Source: a virus
Reading direction: 5' to 3' (one strand)
DNA: 64,000 nucleotides
Virus record (IMG/VR): IMGVR_UViG_3300023223_001973
Coordinates: 35,694 to 99,693 of that record
This document shows, one piece after another, positions 1 through 8,787 of the stretch (positions within the stretch are counted from its first letter, which is position 1; every line of letters begins with the position of its first letter). A model generated the notes under the pieces. That model saw only the letters and a list, made by a program, of their open reading frames with translations. It was not told the origin of the DNA and searched no databases. A program made the translations under genes and the position numbers.

Positions 1-1
1 G

Positions 2-2683
2 CCTGAGGACTTCGACAAGGCGAAGCTGCGTATCTTGATCCTGTTTCTCTCCGCAGGCGAGACCCGCGCTGTCTCCTCGACTGACATTGTGCTGACCTCG
101 ATTGTTCAACAGCATCTGGGCGATCAAGCCTTTGTGGACGTGTGCTTCTTGCCCACGCAGCACAATGCTGAGGTCTTGGATAAGCTCAACCTTCCTTGGG
201 TCTTCGGTGGGTTGTCCCATCGCCACATCAACGAATTTGACATGGTGATTGTCTCCAATGCAATCATTGATGAGAAGATCAATATCTTCCCGCTGTTCCT
301 GAAGAGTGACTTCCCTCTATGGTCCACTGAGCGGTTTGATAAGGAACATCCTCTTGTCATGTTGGGTGGGCATGGTGCTTCTGAGGCTGAGCCTCTCTAT
401 GGGGTCTCTGCGGATGGTAAGAACCGTTGCATTCCCGATTGTACCTATACGGGGTTTGCTGAACGCTTCTTCCCAGATATGCTGAAGACTCTTCTGGCCA
501 TGCACACCGAGCAAAGCCTGAGGACCCGGGATAAGAAGGAGCTTGCCTTCGATCTGGTTAAGGATTATGAGAATATCTATATCCCCTGGGCCTATGATCA
601 CATCCTGGCGGAAGATAACTGGACGATTAAGGAGATCGTTCGGAACACCAAGCGGGTGCCTAAGCGTGTGAAGTTCGCTAAGGTCCTGCCTGAGGACTGT
701 GAGAACGTAGCAGGGTTTGAGAACAAGCTCCTGTACAGTCATGGGAACTATGATTCCAATGACATCCAGATCAGCTTTGGGTGCAGTGGTGGCTATGTTT
801 GCAGCTTCTGCCATGAGGGGAACCTACAAGCTTGGCGCGAGAAGTCTGTGGATAAGATCGTGAAGGAGATGCAGGCTGCTCGTAACAAGTCATTGTCCAG
901 TACTATCTCCTTCTATAGTTACAACACGAATTACCACACGCAGTACGAAGACATGATGAAGGCTGCGGCATCTATGTACCCGAAGATCTCAGCCATCGCT
1001 ATGCGTGCTGATGAGATCGCTGCCCGGCCCGACTACTTCAAAATGAACAAGTACCTGGGTCTCTCCCGGATAACTCTAGGCGTGGAAGGTGTCAGCGCCA
1101 GGCTCCGGGATGGCTACATGACCAAGGCTCTCAGTGAGCAGTCGATCTTTGAGGCTGCTAACGCCTGCTTTATGAACCGGTTTATGCAGGTTAAGCTGTT
1201 CTTCATCCTTGCAGGAGTGGAAGAGCAGCAGGACTGGGAGGAAGGCGTGAAGATGATTAAGACTCTGGTTCGTATGCGTGACGAGTCTGGGGCCAATACA
1301 CATCTTCGTGTATCCTTCTCCATTCTGTGCTACTATCCTGACACTTCCATTGCATGGGAGGAACGTAGGGCTGTTAAGCACACCATCGAGAAGGGGCGGA
1401 TCTCGTACTTTATTGAAGAGTGCAAGAAGATGGGTGTAGGAACCCGTTTCTCTTCGCGTGGCATGTCCACTGTCTTCCAGCAGTACAATCTGGATGTTGG
1501 TCGTCCTATGACGGCCATCTACGACCGTCTCTACAATGAGCAGGGGTTCATCTGGTACCGGAACGTACCGGACAGCATAGTTCATAGGCTTCTTGAGCTC
1601 TGTGAGGAATATGGTCTTCCCGACTATAAGAAGATCCTTGATCAGCGTCCCTATGACTGGATCTTCCCTTCTGACACTATCTTCGTCAAGAGTCGTCAGT
1701 TCTTGGTGAAGGCTGCTAAGAAGCTGAAGAACATGGAGCCTGTGATCTACTGTATGCCCACGCAGTCCAAGAATGAAGCACGTGGCTGTGACTCCTGCGG
1801 CCTGTGTAACACCAAGGAGCTGGTGGCTATTACGTCGGGTAGAGTGTCTCATGGGACGAATGTGCCTGTCGATGAGGTTATCCTGACTCTCGCCAAGAAC
1901 AAGCCTTATCATCGGTATCGGTTTGAGTTCAGGGTTCCTAAGGAGGCTGCGTTCCTGGTTAAGAGACCACTGGCTCATTATCACATTGCTAAGCTCCTGC
2001 CTGAGGAGTTCAAGCCAGAAGTGTACAGTGTGGGGTCTGATGGTGACCCGGGACGCTGGACAATCTGCAATGAGACTCCTTACTCCTTCCACGGTAAGTA
2101 CTTCTTCGACCTGTTGACGAAGGTGCCCATGCCAGAGCTTCCCATGGACAGGGATCTGGGACTGCTCAAGCTGAAGGGCATCCATGAGATTCCTCTCAAG
2201 TTTGCTCTCAAGCCCAATGACCTGGTGCTGTCGGTCATGTCAGTAAGGGGAGACTCCAGGCTGTATCAAGGTCTACGGAGTGGCTCTATCAGGTTCCCCT
2301 GGATGAAGAATGACTTCCCGCTGGAGTGGTCTCATGATGCCGGTACAGTTGACTTCAGTCTTGTGAAGGGTGAGATAGATAAGCTGCTTGTGGTGCATCC
2401 TATCCGCTCTAACATGGTGAAGTGGCTGAGCGATCTGACTGGGAAGAATTACATGGGAGCTTATAAGGATAACTTTATAAGCTTGGAGCATGTGACATAT
2501 ATGCGACCTGTTCCTGGATTTGGTTGTCGTCTCTGCACGTCAGATGCGTATATTGATCTGACAACTGGCAAACAGGTCTCCTTGTGCCCAGCTCATACCC
2601 AGTCCCTTGTCCTCAAGGCGCTTTCCAAGGGCAAGAAGGCTCCAGTGGTATCACCTGCGAAGGAGCTTATTCTACAGGCCTAA
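2..2683 (+). CDS. Radical SAM protein with B12-binding-like N-terminal region (5' end outside window)
   Basis: The reading frame is open from base 2, so the true start lies upstream and the TTG at 35 is internal. The first 150 or so residues look like the alpha/beta B12-binding-like domain found before many radical SAM domains (a V-M-L-G-G-H-G-A-S-E-A-E-P stretch). A cysteine cluster follows at about in-window residues 261, 267 and 270 (C-SGGYV-C-SF-C), then a TIM-barrel-like stretch. The spacing is CX5CX2C rather than the usual CX3CX2C. Two more Cys clusters lie near the C-terminus (GCDSCGLC, and GCRLC with a later CPAH). They may bind further metal or Fe-S. The substrate is unknown; RNA or protein modification is possible. 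The family call is fairly sure, the reaction is not. Confidence 0.75.
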   Translation, partial: PEDFDKAKLRILILFLSAGETRAVSSTDIVLTSIVQQHLGDQAFVDVCFLPTQHNAEVLDKLNLPWVFGGLSHRHINEFDMVIVSNAIIDEKINIFPLFLKSDFPLWSTERFDKEHPLVMLGGHGASEAEPLYGVSADGKNRCIPDCTYTGFAERFFPDMLKTLLAMHTEQSLRTRDKKELAFDLVKDYENIYIPWAYDHILAEDNWTIKEIVRNTKRVPKRVKFAKVLPEDCENVAGFENKLLYSHGNYDSNDIQISFGCSGGYVCSFCHEGNLQAWREKSVDKIVKEMQAARNKSLSSTISFYSYNTNYHTQYEDMMKAAASMYPKISAIAMRADEIAARPDYFKMNKYLGLSRITLGVEGVSARLRDGYMTKALSEQSIFEAANACFMNRFMQVKLFFILAGVEEQQDWEEGVKMIKTLVRMRDESGANTHLRVSFSILCYYPDTSIAWEERRAVKHTIEKGRISYFIEECKKMGVGTRFSSRGMSTVFQQYNLDVGRPMTAIYDRLYNEQGFIWYRNVPDSIVHRLLELCEEYGLPDYKKILDQRPYDWIFPSDTIFVKSRQFLVKAAKKLKNMEPVIYCMPTQSKNEARGCDSCGLCNTKELVAITSGRVSHGTNVPVDEVILTLAKNKPYHRYRFEFRVPKEAAFLVKRPLAHYHIAKLLPEEFKPEVYSVGSDGDPGRWTICNETPYSFHGKYFFDLLTKVPMPELPMDRDLGLLKLKGIHEIPLKFALKPNDLVLSVMSVRGDSRLYQGLRSGSIRFPWMKNDFPLEWSHDAGTVDFSLVKGEIDKLLVVHPIRSNMVKWLSDLTGKNYMGAYKDNFISLEHVTYMRPVPGFGCRLCTSDAYIDLTTGKQVSLCPAHTQSLVLKALSKGKKAPVVSPAKELILQA

Positions 2684-2699
2684 GTTATGAGGCCGCAGA

Positions 2700-3395
2700 G
2701 TGATAGGTCACGTTCAAGATCGTAGTCATTTTACACTGGATGACCGGTGGTCTCTCCATTTGAATAGAATGGGGATCACGAAGACTGGAATCTTCCGGGC
2801 TATTCCTCCTAAGAATAGTGATGGGGACTCCTTCTATGGGCAGCTCCTTCAGGAAGTACCTGAAGGGTATCTCATACCTGCTGTAGCCCACGTCTCCTAC
2901 CTTGGATTCCACTTCTGCCCTCTGGGTCTTCTCTTCAGAAATGTAGCAGATAAGGACTTCAAGATAGCATCCCGGTATAAGACCCGGGTGGCCTTCTATG
3001 TCTCCCAACGGTTTGAAGAGAATCTTAGTCAGTTCTGGTACGGTCGCCCTATCGTCCTGCTTGAGGGCCTGCTTGATGTGGAGGCCTTCGCCTACCTGAC
3101 CGATTATCCCTTCATTATGGGCTATCTGACATCACGAGTTAATGATGCTACAGCTGCCTTTATCTCAACTCTGACTGATAAGGTGCTTCTGGTGCCAGAT
3201 AATGACAGTGCTGGTCGTAGGAGTGTCTCCAAGTCTAAGGTATCCTTGAAGGCTTTTAACGTACAGTCCACGGTTCTGTCAACTCAGGCTAAGGATTTTG
3301 GTAATGTGTTGGAGAATCCAGACCAGGACGTATTAGCAGCAAAGGCAATTCTGTCTTGTTACGGTCAAGGAACCCAACTAGGAGGCACTGGATGA
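2700..3395 (+). CDS. Toprim-domain protein, DnaG-type primase catalytic half
   Basis: A 231-residue protein whose second half is a Toprim fold. The acidic motif is EGLLD at residues 122-126 and the metal-binding DNDSAGR is at 167-173, as in DnaG primases and Twinkle-type proteins. It has no zinc-binding (CHC2) domain. A separate CHC2-type protein is encoded at 63515-64000, so the primase may be split in two. The start is GTG at 2700, because an in-frame stop lies just upstream at 2688; the ribosome site is weak. It overlaps the next gene by an ATGA junction. It probably makes RNA primers for the DnaB-like helicase encoded at 61.3 kb. Confidence 0.75.
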   Translation: MIGHVQDRSHFTLDDRWSLHLNRMGITKTGIFRAIPPKNSDGDSFYGQLLQEVPEGYLIPAVAHVSYLGFHFCPLGLLFRNVADKDFKIASRYKTRVAFYVSQRFEENLSQFWYGRPIVLLEGLLDVEAFAYLTDYPFIMGYLTSRVNDATAAFISTLTDKVLLVPDNDSAGRRSVSKSKVSLKAFNVQSTVLSTQAKDFGNVLENPDQDVLAAKAILSCYGQGTQLGGTG

Positions 3396-4393
3396 TCTCT
3401 TCCATAGAACGGAATACTATTCTACAAGAGGCTGATCTTGAGCATAATGGACTGAGTCTGCTGGATAGTAATGCTTTGACTGTGGAGGTTCGGCAGGCTC
3501 CCGCCGAAGGTCGGAGACAGCCCCGCCGTGTGATTATGGTGCGTGATGCTGATGGTGAGTTACCGGCCACTACACGATTTAAGAGCAATATGCTGGCCAT
3601 AACAGGAATGACAGGTCGGCTCTTCAAGGAATTGCCTCTGGACCAGCTTAATCGTGATATTACGCATCAGTTACTTACACGGGCTCATAACATTGGTTAT
3701 GTCAAGGCTTCTATTGAGGATGAGATGGCTGCTGTTAGCATCTTCCCGATAGCGGATCGTGGGTATGTTCCTTATGGAACCATGATACCTGAGGGTGATT
3801 TGTCTTCCTTCACGGGGTCACCCCTCTTTGAGGACTCTGTCTCATTTATGACTATGGATAGAACTCTCGATCTAGGTGGGTCGCCCATCTTTATCGGTGT
3901 TCATGCCCGTGCCTCAAGTAATGGTATGGCTAAGACCAAGGTGCATCTTGGGTTTTATAGGACCCAATGCACCAACAGTGCCATCGATATAGGATTTGGT
4001 GGCTTTGATTTAAGGGAGCTTGATGCGTCCCTCTTCAGAAGTGCCCTTGGAGAGATGCAGGGTAGGCTTAATGAGTATACCCAATCTGTGGAGTCCTTCA
4101 TAGAAGGAGCTCAGCGTCTATCTATCTCAGATCAGGTCTTTAGGCAGAATGCCTTGGGCCAGCTGGCCATTCCAACCAAGATGAAGGATCTGGTAGAGTT
4201 ATCTGCTAGTACCCCGGATGTGGTAAGTGAGTTGCTTGAGCGGGCAGGTGTGGAGCATGTTCACAACCTGTGGGAGGCCTTTAATGTTCTTACTCATCTG
4301 AGTTCCTTGGCTCCTACGGTGTCTCAGAGAACGACTTATGCTGCTACATCACTGACCTGGGCTAAGAACCTGATGGGCATAGCTAGGAACTGA
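3392..4393 (+). CDS. Unknown protein, possibly DUF932-like
   Basis: The start is ATG at 3392, preceded by GGAGG at 3381-3385 and overlapping the upstream stop (ATGA). The 333-residue product has no clear catalytic motif. A segment with YRTQCTNSA and a C-terminal part rich in small helices (NLWEAFNVLTHLSSLA) loosely recalls DUF932, a family common in large phages and plasmids with no settled role. That resemblance is from memory and weak. The gene ends a cluster: a candidate promoter follows at 4437. Confidence 0.6.
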   Translation: MISSIERNTILQEADLEHNGLSLLDSNALTVEVRQAPAEGRRQPRRVIMVRDADGELPATTRFKSNMLAITGMTGRLFKELPLDQLNRDITHQLLTRAHNIGYVKASIEDEMAAVSIFPIADRGYVPYGTMIPEGDLSSFTGSPLFEDSVSFMTMDRTLDLGGSPIFIGVHARASSNGMAKTKVHLGFYRTQCTNSAIDIGFGGFDLRELDASLFRSALGEMQGRLNEYTQSVESFIEGAQRLSISDQVFRQNALGQLAIPTKMKDLVELSASTPDVVSELLERAGVEHVHNLWEAFNVLTHLSSLAPTVSQRTTYAATSLTWAKNLMGIARN

Positions 4394-4436
4394 GCTCTAC
4401 CCTGTCATAACATTTATTCATGGAGTACCTTCCATG

Positions 4437-4444
4437 CGTATTAT
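4437..4444 (+). promoter_or_regulatory. Candidate phage promoter box CGTATTAT (copy 1)
   Basis: This octamer lies in the 98-base gap before the DnaX gene, 48 bases before its GTG. The same octamer with a similar pyrimidine-rich left flank (TTCC) occurs at 16243, 16280 and 57188, each time between genes. No -35-like box is evident, so it would suit a phage-encoded or phage-modified sigma factor, as in T4 late promoters. It is a pattern-based call with no transcription data. Confidence 0.5.
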
Positions 4445-4491
4445 GGTTTTAGATGAGGATGTGGTGACAGAATTGGAAGGAACCTCCCACT

Positions 4492-5562
4492 GTGCTGACT
4501 ATCGATTACCGACCCAGAAGGTTCTCAGAGATAGTCGGTCAACGTGAACCAATCTCAGTTATGAGAGCTGTGGCTGACCAGCCTGATACAGCTCCCCGTG
4601 TCTATCTTTTCCAAGGAGGGCGTGGTCTAGGGAAGACTACGCTTTCTCGCGTGTTTTCTCGCGTTCTGTTGTGTGCTAACCCTGCTGGTGGTGATGCTTG
4701 TTTAGTCTGTGAGGCCTGCGTAGGATTCACTGATATTGGAACTCACTATCAGGAGTATGATGCAACCCAGGTTGGTAATGTTAAGTTTATGAGGGACCTG
4801 AGTGACCATCTTCGATTTACTGCTGTGGAAGGGTTTCGTGTTGTAGTTCTGGACGAGATTCAGTCAGCTTCCATTCAAGCTATGTCTGCTCTTCTCAAGT
4901 TGCTAGAGGAAGGACCTAAGAATACCTTCTTCCTCTTGTGTACCACCGACCCTGATAAGCTGCTTCAAACCATTCGCTCCCGATCTGTGGAGCTGAGTTT
5001 CTCACCTGTATCTGATACTGAGGTTCGTTCTCTCCTGGTAAGGATCGCTCAGGGTGAGAAGATGGATCTGCCTCAAGCTGTCCTTGATAGCATTGTCTCA
5101 TTCTCCTTTGGGTATGCGCGGGAAGCTGTAATGCGACTCGATGTGTACCTGAAGGTGCAAGACCCGGATAAGTTCTTAGGAATGATGTATATTCCTGAGA
5201 AGGATATTATTCAGATGTTTCTGGCTTTCAAGAGGGGTGATCAGGCAATATTTGAAGAATCTCTGAGCCGTCTTTCTGCTTATCCGATGGCTCATCTACG
5301 GAAGAGCTTTGAGGTATTTACCTTGAATGCAATGAAGGCTCTGGTGGACAATAAGGAGGCAAGTGTTGCCTATGTCCCTATTGTTGAGGCCTATGGAATA
5401 CAGCTCTATCAGGTATTGACTGTTCTGTCTCAAGGATGGGTGGTCAACTGTTTCCAGAGTGATACTATGTTTCAAGCCTTTACTTGGTTCCTATATAGCC
5501 AATTCTCTAAGGAGCAGACTGCCTCTGCTTCTAAGGAAGATGATCGGTTCAAAAAGGGTTAA
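4492..5562 (+). CDS. Clamp-loader ATPase subunit, DnaX (gamma/tau)-like
   Basis: An AAA+ protein of 356 residues that would load the sliding clamp for a replicative polymerase. It has Walker A GGRGLGKT at 42-49 and a zinc module with Cys 61, 70, 73 and 76 (C-x8-C-x2-C-x2-C, the spacing of bacterial DnaX). Walker B is VVVLDEIQ at 117-124, followed by CTTDPDKLL and an SRS arginine-finger motif at 163-165. The zinc module marks it as bacterial DnaX-type rather than T4 gp44-type. The start is GTG at 4492, with GGAAGG about 11 bases upstream and an in-frame stop at 4465. It overlaps the next gene by TAATG. No delta or sliding-clamp gene is seen in this window. Confidence 0.88.
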   Translation: MLTIDYRPRRFSEIVGQREPISVMRAVADQPDTAPRVYLFQGGRGLGKTTLSRVFSRVLLCANPAGGDACLVCEACVGFTDIGTHYQEYDATQVGNVKFMRDLSDHLRFTAVEGFRVVVLDEIQSASIQAMSALLKLLEEGPKNTFFLLCTTDPDKLLQTIRSRSVELSFSPVSDTEVRSLLVRIAQGEKMDLPQAVLDSIVSFSFGYAREAVMRLDVYLKVQDPDKFLGMMYIPEKDIIQMFLAFKRGDQAIFEESLSRLSAYPMAHLRKSFEVFTLNAMKALVDNKEASVAYVPIVEAYGIQLYQVLTVLSQGWVVNCFQSDTMFQAFTWFLYSQFSKEQTASASKEDDRFKKG

Positions 5563-6605
5563 TGTTGAAGGACTTTGCAACTTTGCAGGCTCTTCTGAGA
5601 GATGAAGAGTTTGACGCCAATGTGGTGTTAAAGGACATTGAGGATGTCTTATATGTCAATGCGTCCCGCATGCACCGGAGGTTGGACCGGGATCTCATTC
5701 TAGAGCTGCGCTCTGTTTACTTTGAAGATATCTGGACAATGGATAGACCCGTTGAGGAACCTCTCCGGTTTATACATTCCCATGCTAAGAGAGTAATCTA
5801 CGCCTCGACTCCTCGTCATGTCTCTCTAGATAGTCTTCCACCAGTGTTTGTTGCTACTACTCGGACTGAGAACCCCTGTGATATACTTGCCCCTGTCTTA
5901 GGTACGGCTCTACATCAGAAGATCAAGGATACCTATGAGGAGCTGGTCGGGCCAATTACTTATACGCAGGCAGCTGCTATTGCTGCCACCCAGAGTTATC
6001 TAGGTCAGATGATAGCTGGAGCCATGTTTAAGAGGATGGGTCAAGGTGTGACTGGATACGAACCAACCATTATTGCTGATGAGGATGAAGAGGTCTCCTG
6101 TTTGAACCTTTCAACACGGGAGAAGGAGGTTCTGATTGGTGTTATTTGTGCTAAGCTAGGTAAGAAGTGGGCACCCCCTGCCTATGTTTTAATGGGTGAT
6201 ACTTTTGTTCTCGCTCTGTTCTCATTCTTGGGTAGTGCGTTCGCCCCAGAACAGGAGGGCTACTTTCGTAATGTCTTCCTGAGTAGCAGGGTGTACTGTC
6301 ATCTCACCAAGTTATACCGAGAAAGAGGAAAGGAGAGTGCAGAGCGCGCATGTGGCAAGAGATTTGGACTTCGGAGGAGGGACGTCCAGAATAGGTTTGG
6401 TCACATAGTGCGACTGCTAAAACGCTATGACGCTTTCACAGCCACGTACTGTAGGCAGCTCTGGACAGACGCCGTCCATGCTGGAATTGTCAGCCGAGAT
6501 AGGAAGCGTCTGCGAGCAGCTAGTGAGAAGTCTCAGCAAGTTTCGGGATCTGAAGGAGAAGCGCGAAGCCCTGATGGAGAACATTCTGGAGAACCCAGCG
6601 ATTAA
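5562..6605 (+). CDS. Unknown protein with a possible C-terminal helix-turn-helix
   Basis: A 347-residue protein translationally coupled to the DnaX gene (TAATG at 5560-5564). No enzyme motif is visible. A segment near residues 260-290 (SAERACGKRFGLRRRDVQ) could form a helix-turn-helix and is rich in Arg. The last 45 residues are Ser/Glu/Gly-rich and lie in the long overlap with the following gene. Its place between a replication gene and the terminase is compatible with a regulator, but that is a guess. Confidence 0.7.
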   Translation: MLKDFATLQALLRDEEFDANVVLKDIEDVLYVNASRMHRRLDRDLILELRSVYFEDIWTMDRPVEEPLRFIHSHAKRVIYASTPRHVSLDSLPPVFVATTRTENPCDILAPVLGTALHQKIKDTYEELVGPITYTQAAAIAATQSYLGQMIAGAMFKRMGQGVTGYEPTIIADEDEEVSCLNLSTREKEVLIGVICAKLGKKWAPPAYVLMGDTFVLALFSFLGSAFAPEQEGYFRNVFLSSRVYCHLTKLYRERGKESAERACGKRFGLRRRDVQNRFGHIVRLLKRYDAFTATYCRQLWTDAVHAGIVSRDRKRLRAASEKSQQVSGSEGEARSPDGEHSGEPSD

Positions 6606-6879
6606 GGGGGATCCGGATAGGCCGGGATCGGGAGATCCAGCGCTTCAGTTGGAGGTCTGCATGAAACTACACAGGATGGAGATTGACACTGTGGAGTCTC
6701 TCCGGAAGATGATGGCTCAGTCGGACCTGGAGAAGTTCTTGAGGGCTCAGGGCCTGATGGAATTGGTGGGTGTTATGGGTCAGATGGGTCCTGAGGGTAT
6801 TGAAAGGGTTAAGCAGTTTTTGGCAGTATCTGGTAACTCCCCTGAAGTGGAGGGTGTAGGTGAGCGACCTCAGCTTTGA
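6478..6879 (+). CDS. Candidate small terminase subunit
   Basis: A protein of about 133 residues, mostly helical and coiled-coil-like (LVRSLSKFRDLKEKREALME). It lies directly upstream of the large terminase gene and overlaps it by 20 bases. Small size, helical content and position fit a small terminase, which recognises DNA and stimulates the large subunit. No DNA-binding motif is clear. The frame is open from an ATG at 6427, but I prefer the ATG at 6478 because the sequence before it looks like out-of-frame DNA. Either way it overlaps the upstream gene by at least 128 bases. Confidence 0.55.
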   Translation: MLELSAEIGSVCEQLVRSLSKFRDLKEKREALMENILENPAIKGDPDRPGSGDPALQLEVCMKLHRMEIDTVESLRKMMAQSDLEKFLRAQGLMELVGVMGQMGPEGIERVKQFLAVSGNSPEVEGVGERPQL

Positions 6880-8779
6880 ACACTTAGGGCCGGATGAGCA
6901 GGATCTTGTACGCGAGCTCATGCGGCTTCAAGATATAACTACCACTCGCTCGGCTGAGGTGGAGATAATACCTGTAGCCGAGTGGTTGAATAGTGACTAT
7001 CATGTAGGTGCTATTAAGGATCACATCTATCCCTTCTGGAAGGAAGAGATAAATGATATATTTGGTGATGGTATTGAGCTTAATTACAATGAGATAATTA
7101 TCACTGGGTCCTTGTCTACAGGTAAGAGTTGGGCGGCCCTAGTGGTGTGGCTACGTCTTCTTTATATCTTCTCTCACTTTGATAATCTGCCTCGTCTGCT
7201 AGGGTTGTATCCTGGCTCACGTGTCTTCATGGCTTATCTCTCTGTCTCCATCTCGGAGGCTGAGTTTACTGGGTTTGGTGACTTCCGGAATATGTTAGAT
7301 GCTACTCCTTACTTCAGGGATCAGTATAAGCGGAATATGAACAAGAGCTCAGTGTTGGAGTTGCCTAACGGTCTGAATATACTCTCAGGATCTGATGTGC
7401 TTCACTTTATTGGTCAGAACCTGTTCTCTGTGATCTTTGACGAAGCCAACTATGTTCGTAGAGGTGGTGGTAATCCTGGTGATGTTGATAAGGCCTTGAC
7501 CATCTACAAGGCTGCCCGTCTGAGAATTAGAACTCGTATGGCTAACTCTAAATCTATGCTTGCAGGTTTGAACATTCTAATCTCGTCTGTGACACATCAG
7601 TCTTCCGCGACAGAACAGATTATTGCGGACTCAAAGACTACATCTGAGACTAAGGTAATTGCTACCAAGGTGTATGAAGCTCGTCCGGCAGGGACCTATA
7701 AGCCTGAGAAGTTTATGTTCTTCGTGGGTAATGATCTTTACAGTCCGCGAGTGTTAGAGTCTCGGGATGACATGTTGACTCTGCTTCCTGAGACTGAGAG
7801 AGTGAAGATCCCACCTGGTGAGTTTACCTCTCCACAGGATGTGATGGGCTTTCTTCCTGAGGATATGAGGGATCTTATAGAGCTGGTTCCTGTTGACTTT
7901 CTAGTTGACTGCCGACGTTACCCTGAACAGGCTCTGATGGACATAATCGGCCACTCTGTGGCCGCTAAGCATAATTTCTTTAGGGATAGGGCCTCTTGGA
8001 ATGCCTGTGTAGAGCTGGGTAAGAAGCTGAATATGAGGCACCCGTTCTCACAGGAGTCAGTGACTGTCAGTGTGAAGGGTGATACCCTGCTCTCTGATTA
8101 CCTTGACCTGCCCTATCTCAAGCAGCTTATTGGAGAACAGCCACTCTTCATGGCCCTTGACCAATCTATCTCTGGTGACGCTACGGGTATGGCTGGTGCC
8201 TTTCCTCTCTTTATGCCTGATCTTGAGGAGTATATCATTGTCTTGGCCTTTGCTCTCCGGATTGTTCCTCCGGGCGGTGATGATGAGATCATGATTGAGA
8301 AGTGTAGGAAGCTGATACCTTATCTGAAGGGTAATGGCATCCGAGTACGCTTGGCCACCTATGACCAGTACCAGTCTCGGTCAAGTATCCAGCTGCTGAT
8401 GGTGCAGGGGATTAATGCTGAGTTATTCTCCGTTGATGCTAATGATGAGTGTTGGATGGAGGCTGCTAACCGAATATATCAGCGTCGTCTTGCCATGTAT
8501 GAGTACGCTCCTTTCCGTACGGAGTGGTTTAAGTTGATACATGATCGAGTGAGGCGTAAGATTGATCATCCCAAGGATGGGTCAAAGGACGTAGCGGATG
8601 CAGCAACGTCAGCCATTTTCCATGCCTGGATGTCTGTCGCTGAGAGAGAGGCCAGGAAGGGCAGCAATGACAGGATGAATGCAGTGCTCAGTGTTCTAAC
8701 CAAAATGGCTAAGCCTGATGAGTCTATGAAGTCCATAACCCAGTCCTTCTTTGGGGATGTTAAACAAATCAGTATTTAG
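6860..8779 (+). CDS. terL: Terminase large subunit (DNA-packaging ATPase and nuclease)
   Basis: A 639-residue motor that pumps DNA into the prohead and cuts it. The ATPase domain has Walker A GSLSTGKS at 83-90 and Walker B VIFDEA at 191-196. The C-terminal nuclease (RNase H-like) domain starts with MALDQSISGD near residue 431. A late acidic segment, KDVADAAT near 577, supplies a further metal-binding Asp. The GTG start at 6860 is supported by GGAGGG six bases upstream. Length and layout match large phage terminases, and the portal gene follows. Confidence 0.92.
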   Translation: MSDLSFEHLGPDEQDLVRELMRLQDITTTRSAEVEIIPVAEWLNSDYHVGAIKDHIYPFWKEEINDIFGDGIELNYNEIIITGSLSTGKSWAALVVWLRLLYIFSHFDNLPRLLGLYPGSRVFMAYLSVSISEAEFTGFGDFRNMLDATPYFRDQYKRNMNKSSVLELPNGLNILSGSDVLHFIGQNLFSVIFDEANYVRRGGGNPGDVDKALTIYKAARLRIRTRMANSKSMLAGLNILISSVTHQSSATEQIIADSKTTSETKVIATKVYEARPAGTYKPEKFMFFVGNDLYSPRVLESRDDMLTLLPETERVKIPPGEFTSPQDVMGFLPEDMRDLIELVPVDFLVDCRRYPEQALMDIIGHSVAAKHNFFRDRASWNACVELGKKLNMRHPFSQESVTVSVKGDTLLSDYLDLPYLKQLIGEQPLFMALDQSISGDATGMAGAFPLFMPDLEEYIIVLAFALRIVPPGGDDEIMIEKCRKLIPYLKGNGIRVRLATYDQYQSRSSIQLLMVQGINAELFSVDANDECWMEAANRIYQRRLAMYEYAPFRTEWFKLIHDRVRRKIDHPKDGSKDVADAATSAIFHAWMSVAEREARKGSNDRMNAVLSVLTKMAKPDESMKSITQSFFGDVKQISI

Positions 8780-8787
8780 GAGTTCTC

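Noticed and set aside
1076-2185. Long open frame on the minus strand opposite the radical-SAM gene
   Set aside because: It is the shadow of a strongly supported + strand gene; no ribosome site, and the protein lacks any motif.
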